Assembly: GCA_002749535.1 (NCBI GenBank)
Contig: MZZL01000406.1
Location: forward strand, 607,386 to 671,385
From: Apophysomyces variabilis
Taxonomy: Eukaryota; Mucoromycota; Mucoromycetes; Mucorales; Mucoraceae
Direction of reading: 5' to 3'
DNA length: 64,000 bases
Shown: piece after piece, positions 1 to 11,960 of the stretch
How the letters are laid out: the number at the start of each line of letters is the position of its first letter
Position numbering within the stretch: position 1 is the stretch's first letter
Program-made: the position numbers and the translations under genes
The notes under the pieces: model-generated
Databases searched by the model: none
Seen by the model: only the letters and a program-made list of their open reading frames with translations
Told to the model about the DNA's origin: nothing

Positions 1-123
1 GGGTGATAAATTTCACGATGACCATTGGCAGTAGAAGCATTGACGCCTAGAAGCAGATTTTGCGCAGTGACGGGTGCTGGGGAGATCACATTTCGCTAAA
101 TAATTGAAACATCGCATTGATAC

Positions 124-204
124 CTTCAGGTCAGCGATTTCGGCCTTCAGCTCCTGGACCGCTTGCCTCAATTCCTTGATTTCCCGACATATGTCCAATG
201 TCAT
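124..204 (-). CDS. Possible first exon of a truncated coiled-coil gene
   Basis: A minus-strand stretch of 27 codons starts with ATG and ends at a plausible donor (AAG/GTATCA). It encodes a charged heptad-like helix (KELRQAVQELKAEIADLK). After the donor, a pyrimidine-rich CCCCAG acceptor lies near position 55, but the joined frame does not stay open for long, so the model is unresolved and the rest lies outside the window. A similar short coiled-coil exon with a donor occurs at 22315-22448 on the same strand. No function can be assigned; it may belong to a repeated family. Confidence 0.25.
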
Positions 205-1426
205 AAAAAGAATTTGTGAAATTTGGTTACAGTAATCCGGATTTCAGGCCTGCCAAGAAGGCAACACAGGACTGCAGTAACATTAGTTTTATATTAGCCG
301 GCTTTTCTGCGTAAGATAGACAAAGAAGACATGAGTTATCCTGCAACTACAATACAATAAGCGCATATCGTCGGGCGCTTGTGAAAAACAGGGCAAAGCA
401 ATAAAGCACTGTTTGTTCTTTCCGTTTAAATAGTTCAGATTAATGATACAAAAACTACAGTCATCGATAGGAAGGTCTTAAATTGTTTGTAGTATAACAG
501 TTCAGACATAAAAACAAACAAAATGAGCATAAATCAATGGTTTAAATACAGTAGATAGGTATGATAGATGGGAATAAAGAGATAATATCGTATTTTGCGC
601 AAGTCGATAGCGTATCAAAGAAAGACGCTCTGTTGAATCAGGACAAAAGAGGACACGCTTCGAAAGTAGTACGTACAGTAAATTCAAAGCATCCTTCAAT
701 TACCTTGCGACATTAGCCCAAATCGTTGTGGAACGCACACAAAGGAATCTTTAACCCTATAGACCATGTGTAAATTTGCCCCATACTCTAGTTGCTTCTT
801 GTACTTATGCGTTGGTTCTAATTGGCTCAAGTTAATTCCAGAGAGTTTGGGTGGATTCTACAGATTGCTGCCAAGTATTTTATATGTGATACGCAATTAA
901 GGATGGCACGTTTGGCCGAAGTATTCTCATTTTATCATAAGCGTACTTTAGTCACATCAAGGTTTTACCGCAGGTCTTTCAGGTTGCCGTCCTATATTCC
1001 ATGTCATCGTCAAGTTTTTTAGTTTGTATGTAACTGCATACAAACAAGGCTTTCTGATAAGCTGACTGAATTTGGCTTTCCACGCAGTAAGGCTTTGAAC
1101 TTAGTGCAACGTTACCACGTGGGAGCCAGATAGAGAGAGAGACAGACAACGAAAACTGACAGCCTTTAGTGTCTATCAAAAGCTGTAGGACAATGCAAAA
1201 GTAAGTTCCAGTATAGCGCAATTCATTTCGGCTACTTCCACGGTAGGGATACTCTGCAATAACATGGACTGGATAGCGTAAGACTTTCCATATATGCGAT
1301 TGATCTGGGGGTGTGGACTGTAGCCAATCACAAGCGCACAAAAATTGTTATTTTTTTTTCTTTGTTAGAAAGAAAAAAACTCGGGGTTTGGGAGAAACAG
1401 TACCTAACGTTTTTGTTCCTTATTCG
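205..1426. other. Intergenic, no recognisable gene
   Basis: Only short unconserved-looking reading frames are present on either strand. The right end (1350-1426) is T- and A-rich and is the likely promoter and 5' leader of the CBS/PB1 gene. Confidence 0.5.
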
Positions 1427-3778
1427 ATGTCGAAACGATCCAATTCCAGAATCCCCTCGGTAGCCTCGACTCGCATTGAAAGTACCGAATCAGCCAGTCT
1501 TGGAAGTCGACAACGTCAGTCGAAGAAGGATGAGGTACTTGAAACTATTCCTGCAAATCAACCTTCCTATACCTTATGTTTCTGACCTTCTGAAAAAATT
1601 TAGGCTATCCGTAAGAAATTGGAACAAGAGCTATCAAGGAAACGAACAGGACAGACACGAATGCGGCAGACTCGTAAAATCGCAGGCACCGTTTCCGCTC
1701 TTCGTCCTGCCCAAGCTTTGACTGTGAAGGAAAACATGCTCGTCATTGAAGCAGCACAGCTTATGGCAGCCAAACGCAGTGATTGTGTTTTAGTAGTGGA
1801 TAATGAGGATCATCTGAGTGGTATTTTTACGGCAAGTGTTTTTGGCGGGCACATGTCATTATGTTGACACGTGGATCGCAGGCAAAAGATTTGGCATACA
1901 GGGTAGTGGCGGAATCATTGGACGCCAGGTAGATATATCATTAACGTTCTTTTGTTTCTTAACCAGAAGATATCGCTAACTTTTTCTATCTTTTTTTTTG
2001 TTATTGTTCTTTAACAGGGATACCATGGTAGCGCAAATCATGACAAAAGGACCTATGTGTGTAACTTTCGATACATCGGCAACGGATGCTCTTAATCTCA
2101 TGGTGTCCCGTGGTTTCCGACACTTGGTAATTCTGATCCCGATAGGTGGAATGAAGTGTCCCATTGACGCTATATTTTCGTAGCCTGTTTGTAACGAGGA
2201 AGGTGATATCTTTGGTCTGCTGGATATCACAAAATGCTTATACGAGGCTCTTGATAAAATGGAACGTGCCTTTGGCTCATCTCGCAAATTGTACGATGCA
2301 CTTGAAGGCGTCGAAAAAGAATGGTCGGGTAGTCCGGTACAACTTGTGCAGTATATGGAAGTCCTTCGCGACAGGATGTCCTGTCCAGACTTAAACTCCG
2401 TCTTGGATGGCACGCCTCCAGCAGATGTGAGTGTAAAAACAAACGTTCGAGATGTGGCGAAGATGATGAAAGAGTATCACACAACCGCCGTACTTGTGTC
2501 AGACCGTGAAGGACTCGCAGGTATTTTTACAACGTAAGTGAAAGGATTCTCGAGTAGTACAAGCTTATCAAGTGGTACAGTAAGGATGTTGTTCTTCGTG
2601 TCATTGCAGCTGGCTTAAATCCAGAAAACTGCTCTGTTGTCCGTGTGATGACGCCGCACCCTGATACTGCATCACCACAAGTGACTATCATGGATGCTTT
2701 GAGACGGATGCACGGTAACATTTTGTTTCTATATTCTGATGTCTGCTTACACAACTTTAGATGGCCACTACCTCAACCTTCCAGTGCTGGAAGATGGACA
2801 AGTAGTTGGCATGGTTGATGTTTTGAAACTCACATACGCTACTTTGGAACAAGTATGGATTTTCGCTCACGATACAATAAATTTTAATCACGACTTTAGA
2901 TCAACAGTATCCAAGGTGGTGATGGAGAAGGTCCTATGTGGTCTCGTTTCTGGGATAGTTTTGGAGCAACGGAACATAATGAAACGGACTCGCAAATGTC
3001 AGATCCCATGTCAGCACACGCTTCCCGAGCACCTATTCACGGCATCTCGCCAGAGCCTTCGACATCCTTCTCTCAGCTTCACCCTGTGTCCGAAATCTCT
3101 CCTAACGAATCTGCCAGCATGGTGGCTAACAACGAGGATACTCGCTCAACCCTTTCTTCGCATAACCCAAGACAGCAAAAGGCAGATGATGGCATGTTTA
3201 TGTTTAAATTCACATCGGCTGGTGGAAAGACTCACCGCTTTGCTGCACCATCTGGCAGCTATGCACAACTTTTGGACATGGTGCGCCAGAAAGTGATCGG
3301 CGAACATCTAAAAAGTCAACCGGACGATGGATCCTCCGAATGGTTGACTGTTTCTTATTTGGACGATGAAAACGATGAAGTTTTGATGACTTCCGATGCG
3401 GATGTCCAAGATGCGGTTCAGTTGGCCCGTAAACTAGGCCAAGATCGAGTAAAACTCTTCGTTCACGATGCATCTGCACCATCACAACTAACTAGCACAA
3501 CCCCACTCCCAATTTCACCACCCATCACTGCACCCGCTTCGCCACCCATCATCTGCGCACCGGCACCGATCCCGAAATTGGAAGATAGTAGCAGCGAAGA
3601 TGAGTCAGCTGAACGATCAAGAAGACGTTCAAAAAGAATTTCTCGTAAAATGGATAACCATTCGAACGAAGCATCCGGCTTTCCTCAAGAGCTGATATTA
3701 CCCGCCTCTATTGCATTTCTAGGCATTGTTATCCTTGGTGTCTTCACCGTCTCACGTCTCAGCCCAAGAGCTCGCTAG
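1427..3778 (+). CDS. mug70: CBS-PB1 domain membrane-anchored protein (Mug70-like)
   Basis: Eight exons (1427-1534, 1604-1831, 1882-1928, 2018-2126, 2184-2533, 2581-2714, 2761-2852, 2900-3778) join into 648 residues with consistent phase. Four CBS modules lie at roughly residues 72-120, 130-195, 240-300 and 305-360. They are followed by a PB1 domain (about 455-545, with the acidic SYLDDENDE stretch), a Pro/Ser linker, a basic patch and a C-terminal helix (about 625-643) ending in SPRAR. CBS pairs usually bind adenine nucleotides and PB1 mediates pairing with other PB1 or OPCA proteins; the terminal helix suggests a tail anchor. The family includes S. pombe Mug70, whose role is poorly known. 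Intron 2 (1832-1881) is GC-AG. The stop lies 87 bases from the stop of convergent UTP23. Confidence 0.88.
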
Positions 3779-3865
3779 ACATTTTGTTTTCCAAATATTC
3801 ATGCATTTTATAAAATTAAAAGAAAAAACAAAACTGTTCATGCCCCTATATTGTATGTCCGCCTG

Positions 3866-4762
3866 TTATACTGCAGAAGACTCACTACCTGTCTTTTTCT
3901 TTTTTGGTGGAGGAGGAGTCTTTTTCTGCTTCTTTTTACAGCTTAACGGATTAGGGCCTTTTGCCTTTCGTTTTTTGGGTCTCGGTTGTTGCTGTTCCTC
4001 TTCTTCTCCAAACATGCGTTTCAACATCTCTCTCTCCGCAGGAGGAGGCCGCGCTTTCTCATACTGCGCCTGGAATGTATCATTCAAGAAATTTTCGTCA
4101 GCAGTGATAGGTCTCCATGAAAGAGTATAATCCCTTTTACCTGATCAATAGCTTGCTTGCTAAATGTAGATATGGGCTCCAAAACAATTGCATTATGGTT
4201 GATATGAAGTAATGGCACGCCTGGTACTTTTCGTAGCTTTTTTCGTAAAGAAGGGTCCTGTGTCGCCACGCAATAGTGGTGGGGATTATTGGTATCGATC
4301 ATTTCGGAAATACATTGCGCACTTGGCACACAGTCTTTATGAGGACATCGACGACGCTCAATATGCTTGGCCTTTTCTGCTGCCTCTTGAAACTTATTCC
4401 CTTTTTTCCGCAGTTCCTGAATAGTACACTCGGTGACCACTATAGAAAGCGCGTGTCAATATTATTTTCCACGCAAGGCCCCTTCCAAGCGTTGTTCTCT
4501 CTTACTTGCTCTGATATCGCTATCCAATGTCGTGGCAAGATCGGCTTCAATGTCAATGCCCTGTTTAACGGAGCCATGGACAAACAAAGGATCGACTGGC
4601 GAGGATGCGTTAATCGAACTTTCCGCGGCCTTCTGCTCCTTTAAACGCTCCTCACTTACGAATGATTTGGTATGGTTTACGGAATCCAAACGACATTCCG
4701 TATATATGCATGGTATGTTCGTACGCACGGCGTGTCTTCGGACGTAAGTTTTTCATTCCCAT
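3866..4762 (-). CDS. UTP23: rRNA-processing protein UTP23
   Basis: Four exons (4762-4660, 4595-4506, 4439-4141, 4069-3866) give 231 residues. The order matches UTP23: N-terminal FGFRKPYQII, a PIN-like domain with MVTECTIQEL, a zinc knuckle region beginning RRRCPHKDCVPSAQC, the highly conserved HHYCVATQD, and KVPGVPLLHI. A basic tail with KAKGPNPLSCKKK follows. UTP23 is a nucleolar PIN-fold protein of the small-subunit processome needed for early 18S pre-rRNA cleavage and release of snR30; its PIN active site is generally degenerate. Start: the frame has two nearby methionines (4762 and 4756) and the first was taken. Intron 2 joins A to TG, making the Met of MVTEC. Identification is firm; the exact start is less certain. 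Confidence 0.9.
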
Positions 4763-5672
4763 GATCGGATCGCTGCTGAAAGAATGTCGAATTGGATCGA
4801 AAATATTGTGTTTTTCCTATTTGAACCCCGATGGCATGTGTGGGTGATCTGACAGAAAGTTTGAAAAGAGAGAAGACGCCATTCGCATCAAGAGAGTGTT
4901 ACTATTTCTTTTGCTACAATGAGATGATTTTCAAAAAATGAGTGATTGATATATCTGTGTCCTGTCAGTGATACTACGATGAGTTTCTTTGTTAGCGCTT
5001 CCGTTATCTACTCCGTCAGTTATATTCAAGGACAAGGATCAAACCATTGAAAGAAAAAATGGCTAATTAAAACATGATTCATAAGGTCGTAGAATTATTC
5101 TCATACTTCCGGTTCATATAGTAAAGATAGCGGTAAAGCAAGCAAGTGGTAATTATGCGATCGGTAAGCACATAATCTTATGCTTTTACACAATCGTACT
5201 TGCACTAGTTTGCAGACAAGCAGTTCCCTGAGTTTTCAGTGTTAATGCATAAAAAGCACTTGACAGAGAACAGACAATGCTTGTTTTTGTTTTTTTTTCT
5301 CATGGAAAAGAAATACTTCTCCCCCTGCACCAAGTGCTCACGCTTATGGTATGGAGCATTCTAAAGGAGGAGGGAGAATAGAGAAGAGGACAGAAACTAT
5401 CAATGCCACATTGATTGATGAAACTATCACTGAATAAACTGATAGAAACCAATCAAAAGGCAAACACCCTATTGAGCAAATCAATGAACAGACCATGACA
5501 CGTTGGTTTCACCATGTGTTGAATAATAAACATTTGGTAGTATTGCAACAATGATCGACAAGTGGTCTATTCTCCTTTAACAGGCTGACGCAATGTATTC
5601 CTTTTTTTTTCAGGGAGAGAGTAGGAGGAATGATCTATAATTTAATGCTGTAATCTATCCAGTTACTCGGTT
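4763..5672. other. Intergenic, no recognisable gene
   Basis: AT-rich DNA between the UTP23 start and the phosphatase stop, with short T-runs around 5285 and 5600. No coding signal on either strand and no repeat shared with the rest of the window was seen. Confidence 0.5.
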
Positions 5673-6416
5673 CTAAATCATGCCCAATGATGCCAGAAAG
5701 CCTTTGCTGGCTCGGGTAACTTGATTATAATTACGTTCGAAACCTTCATTGCCACCGTAGTAAGGATCCCGAATAATTCGTTCACCTTCTGGATCGTAAT
5801 CACCAAAGAGTTTGATCACAGCAGTTGAGCCTTGTGGTGCCATTTCCTATATTTATTTTCACTTGGGCGTTAGAGTTTAGGGAACAAATTAGGGTTTTGA
5901 TTCCTTTACCTGCAAATCCTCATAGTTTGACGTGTCCATACAGAGAATATAATCGAATTTATTGAAATCCGCTTTAGATACCTTTATTTTACCCCAAGCA
6001 AGCGGCAAACAATGTCTAGTTAGTTGTCACTTGCAGCTATTGTACCTGGTAAAATCTACCTTTCGTGCGTGATGGTTAACAGGTACGCCATGTTTTCTGC
6101 AGGTGGATGCGCTGCGATGATCGGGTGTATCGCCAACCTATGGAACAGGGTGTTCACACATGCATCCAAATTTAGTAAGCTAATCTTTTGGAGTGTTTTC
6201 AAGCGGACTTACGTGATAGCCTGCGGTGCCTGCCGAATCGATCAGGTCAAAGCGATTCTCTAGTTGCAGTTGCTTCACTGTGTGTGCGAAAACGGCCTCG
6301 GCCATAGGTGATCGACAAATGTTGCCTTAAGGAGAGAATGTTAGGTCAATTCCTTTAGGATTCCGGTACTTGTTACCAAGACAGACAAAGAGCACATTGT
6401 ACTTTTTAATTGTCAT
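5673..6416 (-). CDS. LTP1: Low-molecular-weight protein tyrosine phosphatase
   Basis: Five exons (6416-6377, 6325-6213, 6137-6060, 5981-5910, 5846-5673) give 158 residues, the usual length for this family. The catalytic P-loop CLGNICRS (C-x5-R-S) follows NVLFVCLG near the N-terminus and is interrupted by intron 1 inside the Gly codon. Downstream are the family segment SAGTAGYHVGDTPDHR, then KHGVPVN, FDYILCMD and the acid-loop region ending DPYYGG. The enzyme hydrolyses phosphotyrosine in the cytosol through a cysteinyl-phosphate intermediate, with the C-terminal-half Asp (IIRDPYYGG) as general acid. All key residues are present, so it should be active. Physiological substrates are not evident from sequence. 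The next gene upstream is over 1.6 kb away. Confidence 0.93.
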
Positions 6417-8081
6417 TGTTCTCTCACTGATAATAAAGAGAAAGTGCGGTTCCTTGCAGACAAGTTCAAAGCTGACATTGGTGCATTACTAGGGGACAGT
6501 CACGACGCAATAACCAATGAAGATTCTCCAGTCTTTTGCCAAAGTAAAATTCTGTGGTCAAAACGAGACAAAATGAGTACTCTCGGGATGAATTTAAAGA
6601 TTGAAAACTTTTTCTTATAAAAAAGGATGTTTCTGAAAGGGCCATTCATCAACATGAAAAAGCACTTAGAACAAGATTTTAAAACGTTTGGGTTTTGCAG
6701 GTATTACGCGGCATAAAATGTTACATTTTTCTATTGTTATCTATCTTCTTCAGTTTAAATGATATGTATGCTTAATTTCCCTTCTTTGAGCAGAAGATAT
6801 AGTACTCCCAAAGATAATTTCCGAATGCCTGAAAATCAATGTCGCAACGGATGGAATCTAATATCGTTCACTTCTCTCTTACAGAGTCCAATCACTCGGA
6901 AAATGAAAGCAATTTTCAATTTCCAAACCTCTGCGAGATGATTCCCGGATGTGAAAACAGAATAACGACATATCTACTATCTTGGTAAATTTATCACCTC
7001 AAAATATCAACATCTTAATGCCAGAAATTTCGAGATCCACTGCGAGTGGTTAAGATGTCCTACGTGCGAAAAGATCAGTAAAAAGGTTCTTCATGTATTC
7101 TTACATGTCTGATAAAGTGGATATGATCCAGGCGGACATTTCATGCAATATAATTTGTCACCGTCAAGCTCAGTTCTTTGAAATGCGCTGAGTGAAAATT
7201 TTTTCAGATTTTCTTTCTGTAATACGAAGTGACATTAGTTTCTTATTCGAACATTTTATCGATTTATCCCATGTCTAACTCAACGGAAGTAACACAAGCT
7301 AACGCTAAATGCTGTCAACAGCTGCATACCTGAGGAAAACTGAAATGATGCTATCCGTTTGTACGGTGTCTCTTCCCGGAGTGGGATCTATCCATCTTGT
7401 CATTATTTAGGCCCCGATCTTGTGGAGAATGATTCCCTTTTTGTTTTGCTCATGGCTTTGTTTCCAGTCATTTCATTATTTCTAACAGCAGTATCTATAA
7501 ACTAAAACTAAATTGTTTTTCCTTAACAGAGATGTCAATTCTGTTTGACATGAGGGCTAATCGGGATGGATAGATCATTTTGGGTAAGGTGTATATAACG
7601 AAAACGGTAACACAACACGCTGATATTCTCATTTAGCACGCTTGTTAAACGATAAAGACGAATCTACATTTTTCGTGTATGTAGTTAAACCTGATGATGC
7701 AGTAGGAAGGTGAACCGAATAGGAGAAAAAAGAGGGAGAGAAAAAAAGCGCAAAAGAACCGAAAGAAAGGGGAGGAGGGGCATGGAAGATTGGAAAGCGT
7801 TACGGGAGGCGGAATATGCATCTATCAGAGACTCAGCCAAAGAAAAGATTAAGGTTGCACAACGCTTGTTCTCAAAGGTCTCACACATACCACACACGCA
7901 CCCACACACATACTATTTTTTTTTTCATTTCTTTCTCCTCTCCCTCTCCTCCTCTTTTCGCTAAAACAAAAAAAAAGGAGATGCCCTTGCGTTTCGTCAC
8001 TGATTTATAAACCCTAATCTTGTCCATTATCACTTTACTATTCATCTCTTTTCTTTCTTTGTTATTGTTGTTTTTAAAGGA
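6417..8081. other. Intergenic with low-complexity tracts and an uncertain short ORF
   Basis: Mostly AT-rich DNA. Near the right end are a purine-rich tract (about 7720-7790), a CA-rich tract (7888-7912) and a long T/C tract (7915-7965). A short open stretch at 7782-7877 (MEDWKALREAEYASIRDSAK onward) looks helical and could be a 5' exon of the next gene, but its donor would be a poor AAG/GTCTCA, so it was not joined. The T-rich stretch ending TTTAAAG just before 8082 looks like an intron 3' end, hinting at a non-coding first exon. Confidence 0.4.
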
Positions 8082-9091
8082 ATGTATTCACCGGATAATT
8101 CAGAAATCATATCAGAAGTCATCAGTGTGCTGTGTATCACTGTCATATCCCTGTTCTTTGGCCGTAAGGTCGCAACGCTCGATGGACGTTTATATTACTC
8201 TAGAGGATTGCTACTGGTGTTTTATGGATTCAGTTGGGCCTTTGATTTGATCGCATGTATGCTGACGAGTACAAACAATGGAAATTATATCTCTTGTATT
8301 CTTGGATTGGTCAACTGTGTCGTTGTATACATCGTTACAAAACTGGTCCTGTATCTCTATTTCATCGAAAAGGTAGGCGAAAAGTAATCACTGATTGACC
8401 CTCGTGTAACCATCAACTTGCTTTAGATCTACATCATTTCGGTGCCAAAGCAATCTCGTTTGCGAACACCGATGTACATATTCAATCTCGCCCTTCTCGT
8501 GCCCTACCTCGCGCTGATAATCCTTATGGCTCTCTACCGAGTCACTCTCGTTGCTAGCGAATTCCCTTTCCACTGCACCATCGGCTACCAACTGCCTGCT
8601 ACCGCTGCTGTTCTAGCCTACGGTTTTCTCATTAACTGCATCTATGCTGGTATCTTCATTAAGTATTATGCTTTCCCCAATGTGGCTCAGCAGACATCTC
8701 ATCAATGCACGTCCCTACGCATGATGGCGAAGCGAAATCTCGTTGCTGCAATCGTTTCACTTATCACTAACACCGTTAACTATGCTGTCATGATCGCCTT
8801 CCAGGGTCAAGAACGGGGACTGCTCGCTCTGTCTGTATCAACTATCGATATCACTGTCATTGCCTGCTTTATTCACTGGGGTAAATATATATCACAAGAC
8901 TTAAAGATACGCTGTATTTCTCACGCCTGTCTTTTTCTTTGTTAATTCTAGCCACGACGCATCCTGGTGAATTACAATGCACCGAAAGTACCTTACAAAG
9001 GGGCAATGGCGGTGACAAGTGTCTCAAACTAGAAATTAAACAGCATCAAGAAGTCGTGGTCCTGACTGAGATGGCTTCTACTCATGTCTAG
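8082..9091 (+). CDS. Seven-helix membrane protein, GPCR-like, family unknown
   Basis: Three exons (8082-8372, 8427-8880, 8952-9091) give 294 residues. Seven hydrophobic segments can be drawn: IISEVISVLCITVISLFFG, GLLLVFYGFSWAFDLIACM, the stretch around LVNCVVVYIVTKLVLYLYFI, LALLVPYLALIILMAL, TAAVLAYGFLINCIYAGIF, AAIVSLITNTVNYAVMIAF and LSVSTIDITVIACFIHW. A short N-terminus and a hydrophilic 45-residue C-tail without signal peptide fit a receptor-like topology. I cannot tie it to a named GPCR class: no Ste2, Ste3, cAR or opsin hallmarks are visible. The start at 8082 follows an apparent intron end, so an upstream coding exon remains possible. Function is not assigned; sensing or transport are both open. 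Confidence 0.7.
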
Positions 9092-9718
9092 ATTTCCTAT
9101 AATAGCTATTTGCCAACTGAAAAGGTGTCACCATTATTACCATCATTATTATTATTACTATTACCTTTTTACTAAACAAAAGTATGATGTACGCGTTCCA
9201 TTAGTTTACAGCTTAAATTTCCTTTACTCCCTAGGTCGAGTCTTAAACGTGAATGACTTGACATTTGCGCGCACGGACATTGCATGGAAGAACCGTACTA
9301 ATTTCAGTTCTCAACATGTTTAATAGCATTTTGTCAAATCAGCGATCTTTTTGATGTCAACGCAATCTGAGAGATTATCATATTCAAGTCAGTTATGAAC
9401 ATAAAGCAAGTAGCATTTCGGAGTGTTGGCAAATCCGGGACCTTCCCGAGAGAGGACCGTCTGTAAGATTATAGAAAGCGTTGATCGGCCACTAGTCTGC
9501 CTATCGCAGCCTGCTTTCCCGTATTCCTTTCATCTCTTCATAACTAACCAAACTACGGCTAATCTAAGTATGACATTCGAGCGGATAGCGAGCATGAAGA
9601 TGAATAATTACATTAGCTGAATCTTGCTGGTGTTACAAGTACAAGATAAACTGCATGCCTGAGAAATACTTGTATGTCTACTTCATGGTCCGTTTTATTT
9701 TGTTTTTCAGTGATCATT
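9092..9718. other. Intergenic, convergent 3' ends
   Basis: DNA between the stop of the seven-helix gene and the stop of RBG2. It includes a short TTA/CAT-type microsatellite at about 9130-9165. No gene was seen. Confidence 0.45.
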
Positions 9719-11158
9719 CTATTTTTTAACCACCTGCACCACATCTTCATCATGTACCTGATGGTTAATACCCACGCGTTGTGGATTATGCTTTGTCGAT
9801 GTACCCTAAATCAACCCATCAGCTCGCTTTTTGGCTGCTAAAACGATAAGCTTACCCAGACAAGTGCATACCGGAAACTGTCTGCCAAACTTCGGTGAAT
9901 AGCATGACACACATGTTCAATAGTCGCCCCGTTTCGTACAATCAATCCATCTTCGAAATCCGGGTATTCTCCTCGTTTCTTTGTGTAAATACGCATCAGA
10001 TTTAACTTTTTCCAGATTTGTTCCACTAAATAGTCCAGATTCAGATCATCCTCACATGACACGACGACGGTATCAGGTTCTCGAGCCAATCGATCAACTT
10101 CTTCCATCGTGATCTGATCTATCTTGTTGTAGCACTGAGAAAGAGAAATTAGCTGTAAATAACTGGTTCAGCGTGAAATAACTTGAACGTACATAAATGC
10201 ATTTGATGTATCGTCTATTTCCCAGGACGACATCAAGGAATTGTTCTACGTTGATATCTTCACGAATCACCACGTCAGCATTAAATATTTCTACAATTTT
10301 GGGTTAATATGCTGGCCCCACAATTTACTAAAATACACTCACTGTAGTCGTGTAAGATATTATACACCATCTTCTGGTCAATGTAATTCAACTTTACGGT
10401 CGCATTAAAACTAATACCGCCAGCTTTCTTGATCTTAAAAGACACGTTCGGGTAACTCTGGTTCAACCGAATTCCTACTGCTTCCAATTCAGCCTCTAGC
10501 AAGGGCCTAACAAAAGAAAGTTCGGATTCCTCTTGCATTAGCACGCTATTTTACTTCTCCCCGCTAGAAAGGACTTGCCTTTGCTGTGCTGACTTCGTGG
10601 CATCCAACATCATGAGGACAACATCTGCCGTCCGTGCCACAGCGATAACCTGCCGCCCACGACCCTTGCCTTGAGAAGCACCTTCGATAATACCAGGTAA
10701 ATCTAGAAGCTGGATATTGGCTCCCTTATAGGTAAATTTTCCAGGAACGCATGTTAAGGTGGTAAATTCATAGGCAGCAGCTATGGATTCGGTCGTTGTC
10801 AACTTTGATAGCAAGGTGGATTTGCCCACAGAGGGAAATCCAATCATCACCACGCGCGCATCTCCGGATTTCATGACATCAAAACCTTCTCCCTGTTATC
10901 ACATTAAAATTTGCAGACTTCTAATTCCATTCCCTTTAACCTTTTCGGATTTGGTCTTTGAACCCTCGATAAGCTGCACACGGTACTTGGCAAGTTTGGC
11001 CTTCAAAAGGCCGAGATGATATTCGGTAGCTGATCATGTTCTTTTAAGTTGGCTTATTCATTCTATCTTGCCTGAACATCACAGCGAAATTTACCTTTAT
11101 TTTTCTGAGTACGCTTAATCTCATTTTCAATGTCCTGGATTTTCTCGAGAATTCCCAT
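9719..11158 (-). CDS. RBG2: DRG-family GTPase Rbg2/DRG2
   Basis: Seven exons (11158-11095, 11029-10941, 10892-10579, 10506-10343, 10290-10193, 10134-9856, 9805-9719) give 364 residues, the same length as animal DRG2. Visible features are the N-terminal helix [18 protein letters not shown], the [17 protein letters not shown] helix, G1 [12 protein letters not shown]3 [10 protein letters not shown]4 NKIDQI, and the C-terminal TGS domain ending [13 protein letters not shown]2-specific wording ([31 protein letters not shown]) separates it from DRG1/Rbg1. The family binds the partner Gir2/DFRP2 and acts with translating ribosomes in the cytosol. Intron 3 (10507-10578) starts GCAAGT, a GC-AG intron required to keep frame between DATKSAQQ-R and PLLEAELE. 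Confidence 0.95.
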
Positions 11159-11413
11159 GGTGGTAACCTTGCCTTAGAGCCTTTGCTTGCGTTTGTTTTT
11201 TCAAAATCCGCCTCCAACAAAAACTGAAAGAAGGAAAAGCAGTCTCATTAATGCCGCTGCAGGTTCAGCCCTTTTCCGTGTACCTGAATAACCACGCTCC
11301 TGATGATGCCCTTCTCACCCTTCTTCTCCCTCGCATCAACCGTTCCCGCCTCTCTCGCTGGTCTCAACTGAAAAGAATCCCCTCTGGCGCCGACTCCCTC
11401 CCTCCACTCGGCA

Positions 11414-11960
11414 GTGAATGCTAAGTTGCTTCGCAACCAAATACGCTCCTTTCTTCACGACCGCTTTTGGAACAATTATACTGGCCCAAAAATGGTATTG
11501 TTAAAAGCCTGTCGGCCTTGTCTAGGGATTGACCCCATCCTATGGATACCGATGACTCGACACGAACGCAGCCGATGTATCCGCTGGCGACTCGGGTGGA
11601 TATCTTCTGGCAAGCCTTGGCCTTGTGGAAACTGCCCTGAACAAGCCCAGCTCTCCCTGCCCACGTGATATCTTGTCTGCAGTGTCATAGTAAACTGAAC
11701 GTACCCGTTGTCGTCGTTGACCCCCTCTCATACACCCTAAACCAGCTTCCCGCCCGCCCACCTCAATCGCAACAACAAATACTTCACTGGCAACGCATAT
11801 GGCCCACCCTCTCCTCGACATAGACCGCCTCTGCCGCCCACCGGATAACATAACCCCTGAATCCTCAACAACTAGCCCTTTTCTACAATGGTATATCAAA
11901 GCCTCCAAATGCATCACTGGCATTCTTCTCCACCAACTCTTTCTTTGACTTGTCCTCTTA
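11414..11960 (+). mobile_element. Decayed 3' end of a non-LTR retrotransposon
   Basis: The frame at 11496-11668 reads like the C-terminal tail of a non-LTR reverse transcriptase: an Arg-rich RHERSRCIRWRLGWISSGKP followed by a C-x2-C knuckle (PCGNCPEQ). A stop interrupts it, and later frames resume as Pro/Gln-rich text with VVVVDPLSYTLNQLP and LCRPPDN. The composition is richer in C than the flanks. A 152-base part is repeated at 26.8 kb. I judge this a decayed LINE-like fragment from the motif pattern alone. No endonuclease, catalytic YxDD or complete 3' tail is present. Confidence 0.5.
11695..11846 (+). repeat. Dispersed repeat, copy A (partner at 26815-26976)
   Basis: This stretch, from CTGAACGTACCCGTTG to GCCGCCCACCGGAT, is nearly identical to 26815-26976 in the same orientation; the second copy has about ten extra bases (CATACTGCTC region) and a few substitutions. 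It sits inside the decayed retrotransposon fragment. Confidence 0.85.

Noticed and set aside
7710..7964. Basic frame ending in a CA/T-rich tract before the seven-helix gene
   Set aside because: Composition follows the purine and CA tracts; the donor needed to join it is weak.
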